Shown here piece by piece: positions 35,411-48,750 of a stretch of 64,000 bases of DNA. Where the stretch lies: contig NC_052392.1 in assembly GCF_009389715.1 (NCBI RefSeq), positions 34,703,144 to 34,767,143 on the forward strand, read 5' to 3'. Under the pieces are notes generated by a model that was given only the letters and a program-made list of their open reading frames with translations, had not been told where the DNA came from and did no database searches. The translations under genes were made by a program, and so were the position numbers. Numbering within the stretch: position 1 is the first letter of the stretch; every line of letters starts with the position of its first letter. The DNA comes from Phoenix dactylifera (lineage: Eukaryota > Streptophyta > Magnoliopsida > Arecales > Arecaceae).

Positions 35411-38041
35411 AAGTGATTATTTGAGATGCTTTTTCAATGACTAAGTCAATCAAAACAAACCTGAAAATAACTATTACATGCTGCAAGTCATAAGCTTGTC
35501 CCACATGGCACCACTGAGAAAATGTCAATTATTGCTATGAACAAAACGGTTTGAATTGTTTCTTTGAATGAAGTCTAATATCTGGACCATATTGATGTGA
35601 ATAAATGTTGATAGAATGTCATGAAATAACTGTTCTAATGTATACATATGTAAACAAGGTTTGTTCATTATCCATTGTGATGTCATCAAGGTTAATTGCA
35701 CATCAACCTTGTGAATATGTTATATGACCTGTCCATATTTTTGTTACTTTCTAATAATTCATAGAAATCCAAAGTAAAATGGTAGCATGATTGGTTAGCA
35801 TCTACTTATTTCAGTTGATTGATTTTACCAAATAACAGTAGTGCTTTTGTCTCTGATTATCTGTTAAGTTGTGGATTGCTTTTAGTCGACTGCCTTTAGT
35901 TCATTGTATGACTTATCCTCTTTCACTGATACTAGCATATGCGCATGCAAAATGCATGTCAAAAGAAAAGGAATAACACTGAACGATATGTCAATCGGTA
36001 ACTAGTTTTTATTCTTGTGCAGTAATTTGTGGAGGAGAATCACTGACGAGAAATAAATTCAAGATCAAATTAATGAGAAAACAAGAAAATATTGAAAGAT
36101 AATGCTTTAGGATGTAGTTTATTTTCTTCCTTTACACCCATGTCATCATCACAATCATAGCCAATCTTATTTTTTACAAATAACTTAAAGATGGTAGAAT
36201 AAGTAATGAGTAGTTAGAAGAAAAACAATGTTGAATGAAATTACTATTTCCAAAGCTCTCAGATTAGCCCTTTTTTATGGAAAATTATAACAGAATTTAA
36301 TGTTCATATGGAAACAATGCTAAGAATTAAGAAGGAAAAAGGAACAAAATTCAAGATTTCTTTGATCTCTTCTATTGACTCCTTTTAATAAAAGCTGACA
36401 AAGAAAACATGAAACCAATACTAGAACTATTTTCTTCTTAAAATAAATGAAATAAGAAAATAAATTATGAATTAAGAGAATGAACTTATAAATAGGGCAT
36501 GTATAAGTGCAAAAAATAGTTTCCTACTCTCAAAGTTACAGAAAAAAGTTGAAATAATGTCTTAAAGGACCAAAATTAATGCTTGAGATCGGCTTCTCCC
36601 ACCTCATGTCTGATTCTATATTAAGAAAGTTAGTTGATGATATCTTGGTTTGTTCTTATATTTCTATTTAAAATTATATTAAGAAGGGGAAAACTAATAA
36701 GGCTTTTAACAAGAAATTTCTTGATATAGTCTTCTATATTGATGTTCATATTCTATATTAGTTTTTAATTTTCTCTTCTTCATTTAATACTTATCTATTC
36801 TTTTTATATGTAATGGGCGTTGTGGATGTCGGCATACTAGTATAACTTATCTTGGGCCTACAGACCCTAGCACTCGATCGAACATAAATCGAACTCCATG
36901 TGCCTCCATGCAATGTGCTTCATGGGACAAATCTGTCCAATAGAATCCCACTGACAACAACTTGAACTCAAACATTGTTAGAGCCACAGTAACTTGAAAC
37001 TTAGAGAGCGCCCAGAGAGGATTATCCGGCACCTTTTCCCCTATATACTAGGGTACCATTTCTATTTCACTAAGCCTTGGTTCACTCGTATGTAAGTCAC
37101 CTTCTCTGATCAAAGTAACAATCTAACTAAACACAGTGAACCAAGACAGGTAAAACTGGCATAACAAACATCAACGAATATCCGAACCATTCATCATCAT
37201 TATCCTAGCCTCTTCTTGTCCACATTGGATAAGCTATGAAGCATAAATTTAAGTAGAGAAGTCTCAAGCTTTATTTTATATGTGCAGAGCAAAGTAGAAT
37301 GCGGACATGGTTGGTGAGTTGGGTCCATAATGGGTATGGATTTAATGTATCTGATTAGTCTGGATATGCTGGCACACCATTTCCTCTTTTGGAAATATGA
37401 TAGCTTTTTAAGGACCTAGATGACCACCAGCCTGTCCGAGCCTGTTCACACTAAGTAGGTCATAGAAGAGTGACTATTATTTATCTACTATAATTACATA
37501 TATTGGTTAGGTCATTTTGCCATTTCGACACAATTTTGAACTTGTTAGGCGAACCATGAAACAAGGGTGGACAAAAATTGGCAAAGAACAGGAAGTAAAT
37601 GCCTGATATGGCTAGCTGTACGTTTGGGTCCACCTTTTTAGCTGCTGGAGCAAGCCAGAGGACTATAAGCCTGGACAAGACCACTTGAATTGCAGATAGG
37701 ACAAATATTGATGACCTGACGGTTGAATATTGCATTTTCCATATTGATATTTTTTGTTCCTCTACAAGGATAGCAGCTTTGCTTCTCTTTTGACCGAATT
37801 CATTGTGAGCAAACATTTTCTACAGTAGATCATTAGAACTAGTAATTGTAGCCATAGTAACAACTACTTTGCCTGAATTCAGTCTGATCTGTGTGATTTT
37901 ATTGGAATTGTTGGCTATGGATTTAACAATTCTTATAAAGACTTCTTTAACTATTTATGATAGTTCTTGTATTTAATGTCTTAATATATGCCTTTCACCA
38001 TGTTAAGGAAGTTTCTTGCATCAAATTATCTGTGTATTCAG

Positions 38042-39608
38042 GGATGAAGTTTTTAAAGATGAGACAGACAGCAGCCATGGAAGCTTAGCTGCTTTTAAGC
38101 CTAACATTCAGGAGTTGGAGATGCTTCTAGAGGCTTACTTTGTGCAGATTGATGGCACTCTAAACAAATTATCCCATGTATGTAGCCTGTTTTTTCTCTT
38201 GCAATCTTTCAGTACCTTGATCTACTTTTATTCTTTTATGAGTGGTTGATACAACTAGTATCACTATTGCCGAGCTTTAAGAGGAAATATAGAAGGCAAC
38301 TTGCAAGAACTATTATTGGTATTCTACCTTAGGCTAAATAACTGAAATTTTAAATACCTGAAATTTTTATGTTCCAAATAGACATTGTAAAGGCCAATTT
38401 GCCCCTGAAAAAGTACTAGTGCTAGAATAGTTGTTACAGAACTAATATTGTTATCTATATCTAGACTAATATATAGTCAAAACTCCAGACATTCATCAGA
38501 TGTTCTATGCATACTCTCATGTGCATTGCACGTGGCCATGCATTGATCTACTAAGTAAAAGAGGCTATATCCTGCACATAATTTGTCTGCCTCTATTCAT
38601 TCCAGCTTAATAGTTTCTTTTAAAAAAATATTTCTCATTCTGAAAATAATTATTAGTTGGAAGATTTTTTGCTGAGCTCAAAAATCAAGTAGATTTCATA
38701 GATTCATGTTTTTGTCCTTCTAATACATCGAGTTTGATATACTGCTGAGGTTTTTCATCATGTAGACCACAACAACTATGAACACCATTGATGCTCCAGA
38801 TTGTAGTAACACTGTAACTTCTTGTAGTTTTGTTAATAAATCACATTCTCTATTACTAAATTAACAGTTTTACCCATGGTTGTCGAAACCGTCCCGAACC
38901 ACCCGGTTTGGGGTGTCCCGAGCCGTACCGACGGTGGACCGAGATGGAGAACGAAGGAGGGAGGGAGAGGGAGAGGAAAGAAGAGAAAGGCTGGCCGGCG
39001 GAGGCCGAGGAGCTGCCGCACGGAGGAGGCGGAGCCCCTCCTCCTCGGCCTCTACCTCCTTCGCGCGGCGGCTCCTCGGCCCTTTGTTGGCTCTCTGCTG
39101 GCCTCCCTCTTTTTTCTCTCTTTTCCTCTCTCCCGTTCTCCCTCTCTCCCGCCTCTTACTGCGTCGGTACAAGGTCGGCACGGCACGGGGCACGGCCGTA
39201 CCGACCCATGCCGCTGGGCAACCGGTCCGGGGCTTGGTACCAGCACAGCAGACGTTGGTTTTACCAGTAATTTTTATAGCTTTCTTTTGGGTTTCTGACT
39301 CTAATGTCTCTCCTATCTACACATAGTTGAAAGAGTATGTGGACCATACAGAAGATTACATCAACATCATGCTAGATGAGAAACAGAATCAGCTGCTACA
39401 GACGGGAGTCATGATCACCACCGCAACTGTTGTAGTCACTGCTGGCATTGTGGTTGTGAGCATATTTGGTATGAATATAGGTATTTCGCTATTTGATGTT
39501 CCAACTTTTTTCCAATTCTGGGAGACCACTTTTGGCACCATAGGCAGCTGTATCGTCCTATATGTTTTAGCCATTGGATTGGGCATGAGAAGTGGACTGC
39601 TGCAATGA
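38042..39608 (+). pseudogene. Orphan MRS2 exons 5-6 in R2
   Basis: Exon 5 (38042-38177) and exon 6 (39327-39608) are open and have intact splice sites, but exons 1-4 are absent: upstream lies the joint at 35411 and the minus-strand coiled-coil gene. The piece encodes the QELEMLLEAYFVQIDGTLNK helix, both membrane segments and GMN. Against copy B, EYVDDTEDY becomes EYVDHTEDY and PTFSQFW becomes PTFFQFW. Without a promoter or start exon it is probably silent unless read through from a neighbour. Confidence 0.85.
38875..39257. mobile_element. GC-rich foldback element, R2 copy
   Basis: It has the same 383 bp as at 21217, with GTTTTACC at 38867-38874 and 39258-39265. A few substitutions separate it from R1. 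Confidence 0.7.
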
Positions 39609-39977
39609 TCACAATTCTGAGTTATAAGCATATAGAGCTGACATGGAAGGTGCTTTACACTTGCAAACTTGAGACCACTTTTGACATTGTGGTAGTATGT
39701 TAAAGTGAAAAAACATGGCGGGATAATGATGTTTTCTGCTGTATTTTTTGAATCCCATTTTGATGGTGCTCTTTATCTCAGCTTTATGACTGAGGGTTCA
39801 ATTTCAAAAAATTAATGAAATTATGATCATCTTTTTATGATTTGCTAATGATACTCTATTATTTTTGGATGCTAAGATACAACTTGTGTGCATTTTCAAA
39901 TGAACTTTATACCTCTTTAAGTTAGCTTGTGGATTGAAAAGTTTGATTATTCTAATCAAAACTATGATCTAGTTTGG

Positions 39978-40140
39978 AGAGGGTGAGCCTTGGTGCAATG
40001 ATAAGGTTGCTCCATTGGGACATGAAGAATTATAGATTCGAAATACAAAAATAGCCTCTTTGAACATAGTTGCAAGGCTGCATATATTTGACCGCCCTCT
40101 CCAGATCCTATAATGGCAGGTAGGCTACCTTTTTTTTAGA
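39978..40140 (+). mobile_element. Au-like SINE, R2 copy
   Basis: It matches the R1 SINE. The right target repeat has one change (TATGAACTAG for TATGATCTAG), shared with R3. Confidence 0.85.
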
Positions 40141-40155
40141 TATGAACTAGTTTGG

Positions 40156-40670
40156 GTTTATATTGGGAGGAGCAAGTCTCTAGCTGCTATCCTTGAAGGC
40201 AAACTTCATAAATACTTTGAAAAAAATGTCTTCCTCCGGTAGGGGATAATTAAGAGAAGTGATTCGATATCTCCACTTGATAAAATGGAGAAAAAGTTAG
40301 CTAGTTTGGGCTTCAAAAACATTTTTGTTTGGAGGCAGTATTATCTACTCTACCCATCTATTACTTTTTTTTGGCACCTGATTGGATGATTAAGACAACA
40401 GATCAGATTAGAACGGGTATTCTTTTGGAAAGGGTCTCAGTTGGTGAAAGGAGGATTCTTCCAACCTAACTAAGATATGGTCTGCAAATCCAAAGATCAA
40501 GGTTGTCTGGGTATAAAAAAATCCTAGAGATCTTGACATGCATTGTTGTACAAATGGTGGTGGAAATTATTTAAAATCCCTCTGATCATGTCAGGAAGAA
40601 GATTGTTTCGGTGGCAAAAAATCCCTCTGGTTTTCACACTGCTGTTCCTTGATGAATTCCCTGCTAGATT
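40156..40670 (+). pseudogene. L1-like relic, R2 copy
   Basis: This is the same broken LINE fragment as at 22498, with one copy of the 127-base segment. That is probably the ancestral state, since R3 agrees. Confidence 0.6.
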
Positions 40671-42625
40671 TCATGGAAAACGTTTTGAGGAAAACCAGGT
40701 CTACATGAAAGTGGGAACGAGCAAACATTTGGTGATGTCGGCAAGAGCAACACTGCTTCCTTGAGAGCTTCTCTATCATCATATTCTTTGTTCTCACACT
40801 GAACTACTGGGCTTGTTGCATAAATGCCAGTGCTTTTTAACCAGGTCTCCTTTTCCAATAGTTACTGACGGCAGTATGGTGGCAACCTTATTTCCTTTCA
40901 TTGTTGCAGCCTATTTGTGCTTGTATCAACTCCTTGTCTTTCAACTGACTGCTAAACTATGATCAATGAGGACTGAGCCTTTAGCAAGTATATTAAAAAC
41001 TTCTCCTTGAATGCTTTAATATTTCGTCGAGATCTTTGTGATGTGATGATTTTTTTTTCATAAGAAAATAAGTTTAAATTTCTCTCCATATGATTTGATG
41101 CATGCTGCCATTAACTTAACCCTATTAGGAATTTGTGTGGGTTAGGATTTCCAAGTCTACATAAGGATCTGGCCTCGTACTGTGTTATTAAAAGAATTGC
41201 CCGTCAAGCACATCTTAGATAGAGTTGAATTGGTTAAGGTTTCCCTTGAGAGGATTCATTCATGTTCTATCTTTTGTAAGAGAATGAATATTTCATAAGC
41301 AATTCGAAACCATTTTCTCGGACATCATAAGTAATACAATTACCTATCTAATTCAATGGAACGGGTGTTGTTGTCTGTGCTGCTTCTACCGTTATATTCT
41401 TTGGAGAAAATCCTGCAGCAAGTTTCATTTCCAGCTGCATCTGAAAACTTGACACAAAAGGTTGAGCTTTGATTTTATCTACTACAAAGTAGCATATACT
41501 TAGTGCGGTGACAGGAGAAGCGGAAAATTCCTGACATAGTTTTTGTTGCATTGCCGGTAAAATGGCTGAAGTTCCATATCTCCTTGTACTGAAAACTCCA
41601 GTCCTTCTCCTGCATAAATTTCAGCATTAGTTTAGAATATTGACGTGTGAGTTGGGGGCAAAAAAAGGTATCACTAAACCAAAAAATTTGGTAAACTTGG
41701 TAAGAAATATATAATGAGAACATCTGAATTGCAGTAAAGGATTCAGTATCAGAGTCCATTTCAGCTTCTGGATCCTTTTAATAGCCAACAACAACATGAA
41801 ATTGCAACAAATAACTTGACGTAGTGTGGAATCCAATATTGTAACATGAACTGAAAGGACTTATTTCCTTGAAGAATACAGGGAACAAAGAAAATTTGAA
41901 GATCATTAAATTCCAACTACTAGTATTATAACCTAATTATTTGTTTCTATTTTTACAGTTTTTTTTGGTTATGTGAAGTTCCCCGACAGTTTAAAGATAA
42001 TTATTATTCCACTATGCAAGTGGATTTGGTGGATGCATATGCAACATAGATCTAACTCAATTCCAACCTTCTTTGGCATAGCAAATTGAGATACAACTCA
42101 AATGCATCGAATATGAATACATCCGGCAATATCCAATAACAATCTAAGTTCTAAATAATAATTAACAGTAAAAGTCCATGGAAAGCTAGTTGTATTATGA
42201 GCCATATGAGGTGCTACCGGTCGGCAATGCCATCCCCCTCTTCAAAAATATGAGATGCATAAAAATGAATCAACTAGCGACACATTCAATAAACATCGAG
42301 GTAAAAGTAGTTTATCTATCCAGAATCGCCTTTGAACCATACATATCTTGCATAAAGATGAGTAATTAACCGCACATACTAGCCCATCCCATGTAGCAAT
42401 AAATTTGACTATAGAAACATTTGTAGTAAAGATTCTTTTTTCTCGTCCTCATCAATCGTTTTCTAATATTGTTACCAAGATTTATCTTAAAGAGTTCCCT
42501 GGAGTGGGGGTCTAATGTGAAGCTAATCACCATATAAGAATCCTAGTTTTCCATGGCTCTTGATGTGGAGTATTGGTTGGCCTGAAAACAGGGAGCCATG
42601 AGACAACAACAACAACGCAGACTTA

Positions 42626-44735
42626 GGCCCTGTTTGGGGGAGCTGTTGGCAATAGAGCTGTTGGAAGTAGAGCTGTTGGAAGTAGAGCTGTCTGAAGTAG
42701 AGCTGTTATAAAAAGCTGTTTGCTGTTTGGTAACTACATTCGTAAAGTGCTGTGGTACTTTGTTTTGTGTTTGGTAAACAAACTGAGAAAGTACTTTTAT
42801 ATGACAAAATTACCATAAAGGACATTGCATAGTATTATACAACACAACATAATAAAACATAACATAAATTAATACATAAATATACGATATAGTATAATAT
42901 TATTGTAATATAAAATAATATTATGTTAATATAGCATAATAGTAATATAATTATTAGAGTAAATTAATATTTGGTAATATAACATAATATTAAATTATTT
43001 AACATAACATATTAATGTATTATGATATAATGTAATATATATTATATTTATAATATAATACAATAATAATAGTATAAATATTATAATTATTAGTATAAAT
43101 TAATTTCTCATAATATAACATAATATTAAATTATTTAAAATAACATATTAATGTATTATAATGTAATGTAATATAATACAATATTTATAGTATAATACAA
43201 TAATAAAGGTATAAAATATTATAATTATTAGTATAATTAATTTTCCATAATATAACATAATATTAAATTATTTAACATACCATATTAATGTATTATGATA
43301 TAATATAATATGATATTATATTTATAGTATAATACAAAAATAAAGGTATAAAATATTATAATTATTAGTATAAATTAATTTTCCATAATATAACATAATA
43401 TTAAATTATTTAACATAACATATTAATGTATTATGATATAATATAATATGATATTATATTTATAGTTTAATACAAAAATAAAGGTATAAAATATTATAAT
43501 TAATATTATAAATTAATTTTCATAATATACCATAATATTAAATTATTTAAAATAACATATTAATGTATTATAATGTAATGTAATATAATACAATATTTAT
43601 AGTATAATACAATAATAAAGGTATAAAATATTATAATTATTAGTATAAATTAATTTTTCATAATATAACATAATATTAAATTATTTAACATAACATATTA
43701 ATGTATTATGATATAATATAATATGATATTATATTTATAGTTTAATACAAAATAAAGGTATAAAATATTATAATTAATATTATAAATTAATTTTCCATAA
43801 TATACCATAATATTAAATTATTTAAAATAACATATTAATGTATTATAATGTAATGTAATATAATACAATATTTATAGTATAATACAATAATAAAGGTATA
43901 AAATATTATAATTATTAGTATAAATTAATTTTCCATAATATAACATAATATTAAATTATTTAACATAACATATTAATGTATTATGATATAATATAATATG
44001 ATATTATATTTATAGTTTAATACAAAAATAAAGATATAAAATATTATAATTATTAGTATAAATTAATTTTCCATAATATAACATAATATTAAATTATTTA
44101 ACATAACATATTAATGTATTATGATATAATATAATATGATATTATATTTATAGTATAATACAAAAATAAAGGTATAAAATATTATAATTATTAGTATAAA
44201 ATAATTTTTCATAATAATTTTCCATAATTTTTCATAAAATAATTTTCCGCGGTCCAGGGGCTCTTCTCATGGTTCATGCTCGAGGAGGACCTCAGCGTGG
44301 GCCGCGAGGTTGATGATAAAAAAAAAACAATAGATTGATTTTGGAAGGTATGGAAAAGAATTAAAATTTTTTCTTCTAAAATGTGGTTCAAGAGATGCAT
44401 ACAAAATTGAAAAGAAAAATACCTTTTCTTACGGAAGGGAGTCTGACGGCTTGGGTTCTTGGCTCTAGCAGATTTTAGGTTTATACAGGGATAAACTACG
44501 TAATTATGTTATTTTAATATGGCATTTTTGTCAAAATATAGCTTTCCGAAAAGCTGAAACAGCTTCCTCCCAAAAGCTCCAAATTGGAGCTTCCTCCCAA
44601 AAGCTGTTTTCAGCTTCCCGCAAAAGCTGAAACAGCTTTTTGAAAAATTTACCAAACACAGTTTTTCATCTAAAAGTACTTTTGGAGGGCCAGAAAGTGC
44701 TTTCTGGCCCTCCAAAAGCTCCCCCAAACAGGGCC
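42626..44735. mobile_element. Harbinger/Tourist-like TIR element with minisatellite, R2 copy
   Basis: Its termini GGCCCTGTTTGGGGG and CCCCCAAACAGGGCC are perfect inverted repeats, flanked by TTA. The minisatellite (about 42931-44240) has the same unit order as R1 with a few single-base losses. Confidence 0.75.
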
Positions 44736-45157
44736 TTAATAAGGCCGCAAGATCATGAATCCTACTGGGTTTTCCCTCCATGTTCTTAATAAATAAATAA
44801 ATCCAACATGTTAAAAGCTCTCCTCTTGACCAATCTAGTGGGCCCCCACCAGCCCATCTCCCGAGGCGAGATCCGTCGCTACCGCTTTGGCGGCCTTTGC
44901 CACGTCGGACAACCGGAAAGCGCATAAAGCGCTGCTAATCCCAATCCGCGTCCAATTCCAACAGCTCATCTACTCTCTCTCTCTCTCTCTCCTTTCTTCT
45001 ATAAAGTGCAAAACCCTTATTCCGAAACTCAGAAACTCTCTCTCTCTCGCTCTCCCCTTTCCTGCATAAATTACAAAACCCTAATTCCGAAGCCTCACAA
45101 ACTCCATAACCCAATCTCTCTGTTGAACCGATTCTACTCTTCTTCCCGAGCGGCGCC

Positions 45158-48100
45158 ATGGCTGAAGGCGCTTCCCCTCCCGCCGTCGACAACCTTGACG
45201 GTTAGTTGTTCCAAATTCTCTCCCATGTTAGGGATTAATTTCTAATTTTCATCTCTATTTTGATCCAGTTGCGAAATCTTCCACCTCTTGCGATTCTTTT
45301 TTTTTTCTTTATTGGATCCAAGATCACAAATCTTGCCTTTATCTTTCAGGAAACTTGATAAGGTTTCGATCAGGCGTGGCGGAAAAGGAAGATCCCCTGC
45401 TTCGATTAATGGCGGGTATCGATCCAACTCTTCGTCGGCGAGGTCGACCGGGAGCTCGCCGGCTTCCGATTGGGCCCGGACGCCTGGGCAGCACAACCGG
45501 CAATTCAACAATTCGAGTTCGAGGTCGCTGGAGGAAGGAGATGATGGAGATGATTTGGCGGGGGCGGCGGAGAAGGCTAGGGCCAGTGGAGGGACTCCGT
45601 TGTCGAGGGGATCAGAGGGAGGCGATAAGGTTCTCGATGGTAGGGAGGAAGAAGGACTTCAAGCACATGGAGAGGGTCGATGGCCGGTGGATCAATGTGC
45701 TCGAGGGGCTCGAGCTTCATACTGGAGTTTTTAGTGCAGCGGAGCAGAAGAGGATTGTGGCTTGCGTCTACGATGTTCAGGAGAAGGGGAGGAATCGGCA
45801 ACTCAGAAGTATGATCTTGGTTACCCTTCTTGCACTTTTATTTGTGGTGATAAGAACATACAGGCGCTGGTTACTGCTATGCCAATTGCCAAGAGTTTTT
45901 TATGGTCTTGCACTGCATTGTGTCATACTAGAATCGCCATGAAAATGTTATTTGCTTTATCGTTATAAAATATAATCTTGATTTTGTGCTACGTGCAAAT
46001 CTAGTTACGATTCTGATATGCATAGATCAATGCAAAAATTTGCTATTGTAGTATAGAAAAATTTTATTAATTACATGAAAGTGTAGATTGAGGCACAATT
46101 TTGCTATTATAGGAAAAAATCATGGCATGGTGTAGAACAATCATAAACTCTTTGATAAATAAATATCCTGTATGCAGACTGCCACTTGGGAATTTTGTTA
46201 ACTTTAATGTTAAGAGCTCTCAATATATAAGCTTCTTGCTGGCACGAAGAGAACAGTAGCATGAGATGTAATCAAGGCCTTTATCTTGCATGTGAACTAC
46301 AGTTAGAAATATGTTCAATTATATTAATGTTATAAGCTTTTTAGTTATAGGATAAAACTTGGAGTGATGAAAAAGAAATTCAACAAGAGATTTATTCAAA
46401 GTCTTCCTTTTTATTTTGTTCTCTATCAGATGTCTCTGAAGAGATCATCCAAAAGCTTTTATACAACCTTCTCTGAAGATTTGATATATGGTTTATTTGA
46501 TTGAAACATTTTTTTTTTTTGAAGCCTGTAAAAGAAATCCTTCGTGGTCTGGGGAGATCTCCTGTCCTTCTATATTTATAGTCAGACTCTTTTGATCACC
46601 TTGATTAAAATTGGGGCCCCGTTTATTAACTAGACTGCATCATTGAGGGGAATTAACATCCCATGGCAAACAGTATAATATTCTCTCCCCGCTTTGCTCA
46701 TTTACTGCATGAAGGATGACGGACATACACCTGATGTTCATTTATCAATCACGAGTTCAATACTTTCTTGAAAAAACACTTCACTGACATTGACTGGTTC
46801 TGGTATTTAAGTAGCTTTAGAGCTGCCATTGACAGTTTCTAGTGTTAGCTTATCTTTATTCCTTGCAAATATGCTGACTGATATAGAATGTAATCAAAGC
46901 TCTTTTTCTGAAATTCATTTTCATTTTTAAGGATGGCTATCATCAATATGCTATCCTTCTGCCCGGACTTGCAGAACATATGGTGCATGGAAGAAGGAAA
47001 TGTTATATCCATCAAAACGCTCACTGTTTTGTGCAATCTTTATTCTCTTGTGTAATGTTGGGTAACAGGAGGGAGAAGAGGTTGCAGCAAAATTTTTTAC
47101 TTGCATGTCAGTTGAGTGTGGAGAAACTATGTCAGGGTGCCCTGTTGATGCACATGCATCAGATAACTTCCACACTCCATGAAAAACCTTATTCATTAAT
47201 TTCATTTTGACTTATCTAAAATAAGAGTTAACAGACTGTTAGATCAACTTGTTAAGAACATTAGCAATTACATAAGTTTTGTTCAGGACTTACATTGCAA
47301 TGAATGGTTACTGTGTTACACATAAGTAACAAATATACAAGCTACTGCTATTTGAATCTCAATACTTGATTTTATGTACTAAATTTTATGGAATTTGTTG
47401 TTCTGTCACTTGTGTTTTCAGTATTAAAATATGGAAAGTTATGCATCGAACTATATCTTATATTTTTTTCATATTTTTTAATGTAAAATTGCATGGGTAA
47501 TTAACTTTTGATTCTCTTATTTAAACTTTGATTTTTTTGGCCCTAGGACGCACATATTCGGAACCACGAAAATGGATGCGTGGGAAGGGGCGTGTAACGA
47601 TACAATTTGGATGCTGCTACAACTATGCAGTGGTATGTGTATTGCTTGCCATAACTCGCAGCATTTCCACCTTTATAGCTATGTTGGCCGATGTGATTCT
47701 TACCACAAGTTGTGTACTTTGCAGGACAATTATGGGAATCCTCCAGGCATAATACAGGATGAGGAAGTAGATCCTATGCCGCCCTTATTAAAAACAATGA
47801 TCAAGAGAATGGTTGCATGGCATGTCCTTCCTCCCACTTGTGTCCCTGATAGTTGCATCATCAACATATATGATAAAGATGACTGCATTCCTCCTCACAT
47901 AGATCATCATGACTTCCTCCGGCCTTTTTGCACTGTCTCCTTGCTATCGAAGTGTAATATTTTATTTGGCAGAGAACTTAAAATAATGGGACCAGGAGAA
48001 TTCTCAGGATCTACCGCAATACCTCTACCTGTTGGGTATGCTTATTATCTCCTTTGTTTATCACTATGATGCTACTTATGTTAACTGCTATTGGTAGTAC

Positions 48101-48750
48101 ACATACCTCTGGACAAGCTTAACTATAATAGGTTCTAAACAGTTTAAAATAGGATTTTGCTTTTTTTTCATATCTTTTTTCACTTCGCAGTTCTGTGCTT
48201 GTCTTAAATGGCAATGGTGCTGATGTGGCAAAGCATTGTGTGCCAGCTGTCCCCCACTGAAAGGTAGTGTCTATACTTGAAGTTTCTTCCATGCAGTTTA
48301 TCATGTGATTGAGTTATTATATCTGCAACTTACTGCCATTTCTAACCGCTTCTATCACATTACCTATTGCACAGGATTTCTATTACGTTCAGAAAGATGG
48401 ATGACAGTAAGCTTCCTTACAAGTTCTCACCTGACCCGGCTCTGCAGAATCTTCATCCTCTTGCATATCCACCAATAAAATCCCCAGTGCAACAAGTAGC
48501 TAACACACTTTCTCCAAATCAGCAGCAAATTACTCCAGAAGCTCAAGTTCTGGGTAAAACATATGCACTGCCACTGGAGCCATAATTCGAAGGCCCAGGA
48601 GCAAGTAGAAATTGCTGGGCTGGCTTCTAGCAGCCCCTTTAAATTGGGTTCAGAATGATTTTCCTCCACTGGGTTCGAGTTCAGCAAATGGCCGATCAAA
48701 CAAGCCAAGCAGTCCATTGCGGCAGGAACTTGAGCAACAGAAACTTTTAA
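45158..48750 (+). pseudogene. ALKBH9/10-type gene, R2 copy, frame broken by indels
   Basis: Exons match R1: 45158-45200, 45350-45808, 47547-47632, 47725-48035, 48191-48263 and 48375 to about 48750. Exon 2 lacks one A just after its start and gains one G at about 45608, so about 85 residues are read out of frame between them. Exon 5 has an extra C in its C run (about 48251), and exon 6 has extra A's at about 48558 and 48654. All are in or next to homopolymers, which fits consensus error as well as true decay. Exon 4, with the iron ligands, is intact. Confidence 0.75.

Noticed and set aside
45350-45808. An alternative ALKBH N-terminus in R2 formed by the -1/+1 frame pair
   Set aside because: Both indels are in short homopolymers and R1 has the conserved frame. 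The shifted 85 residues are Arg-rich noise.
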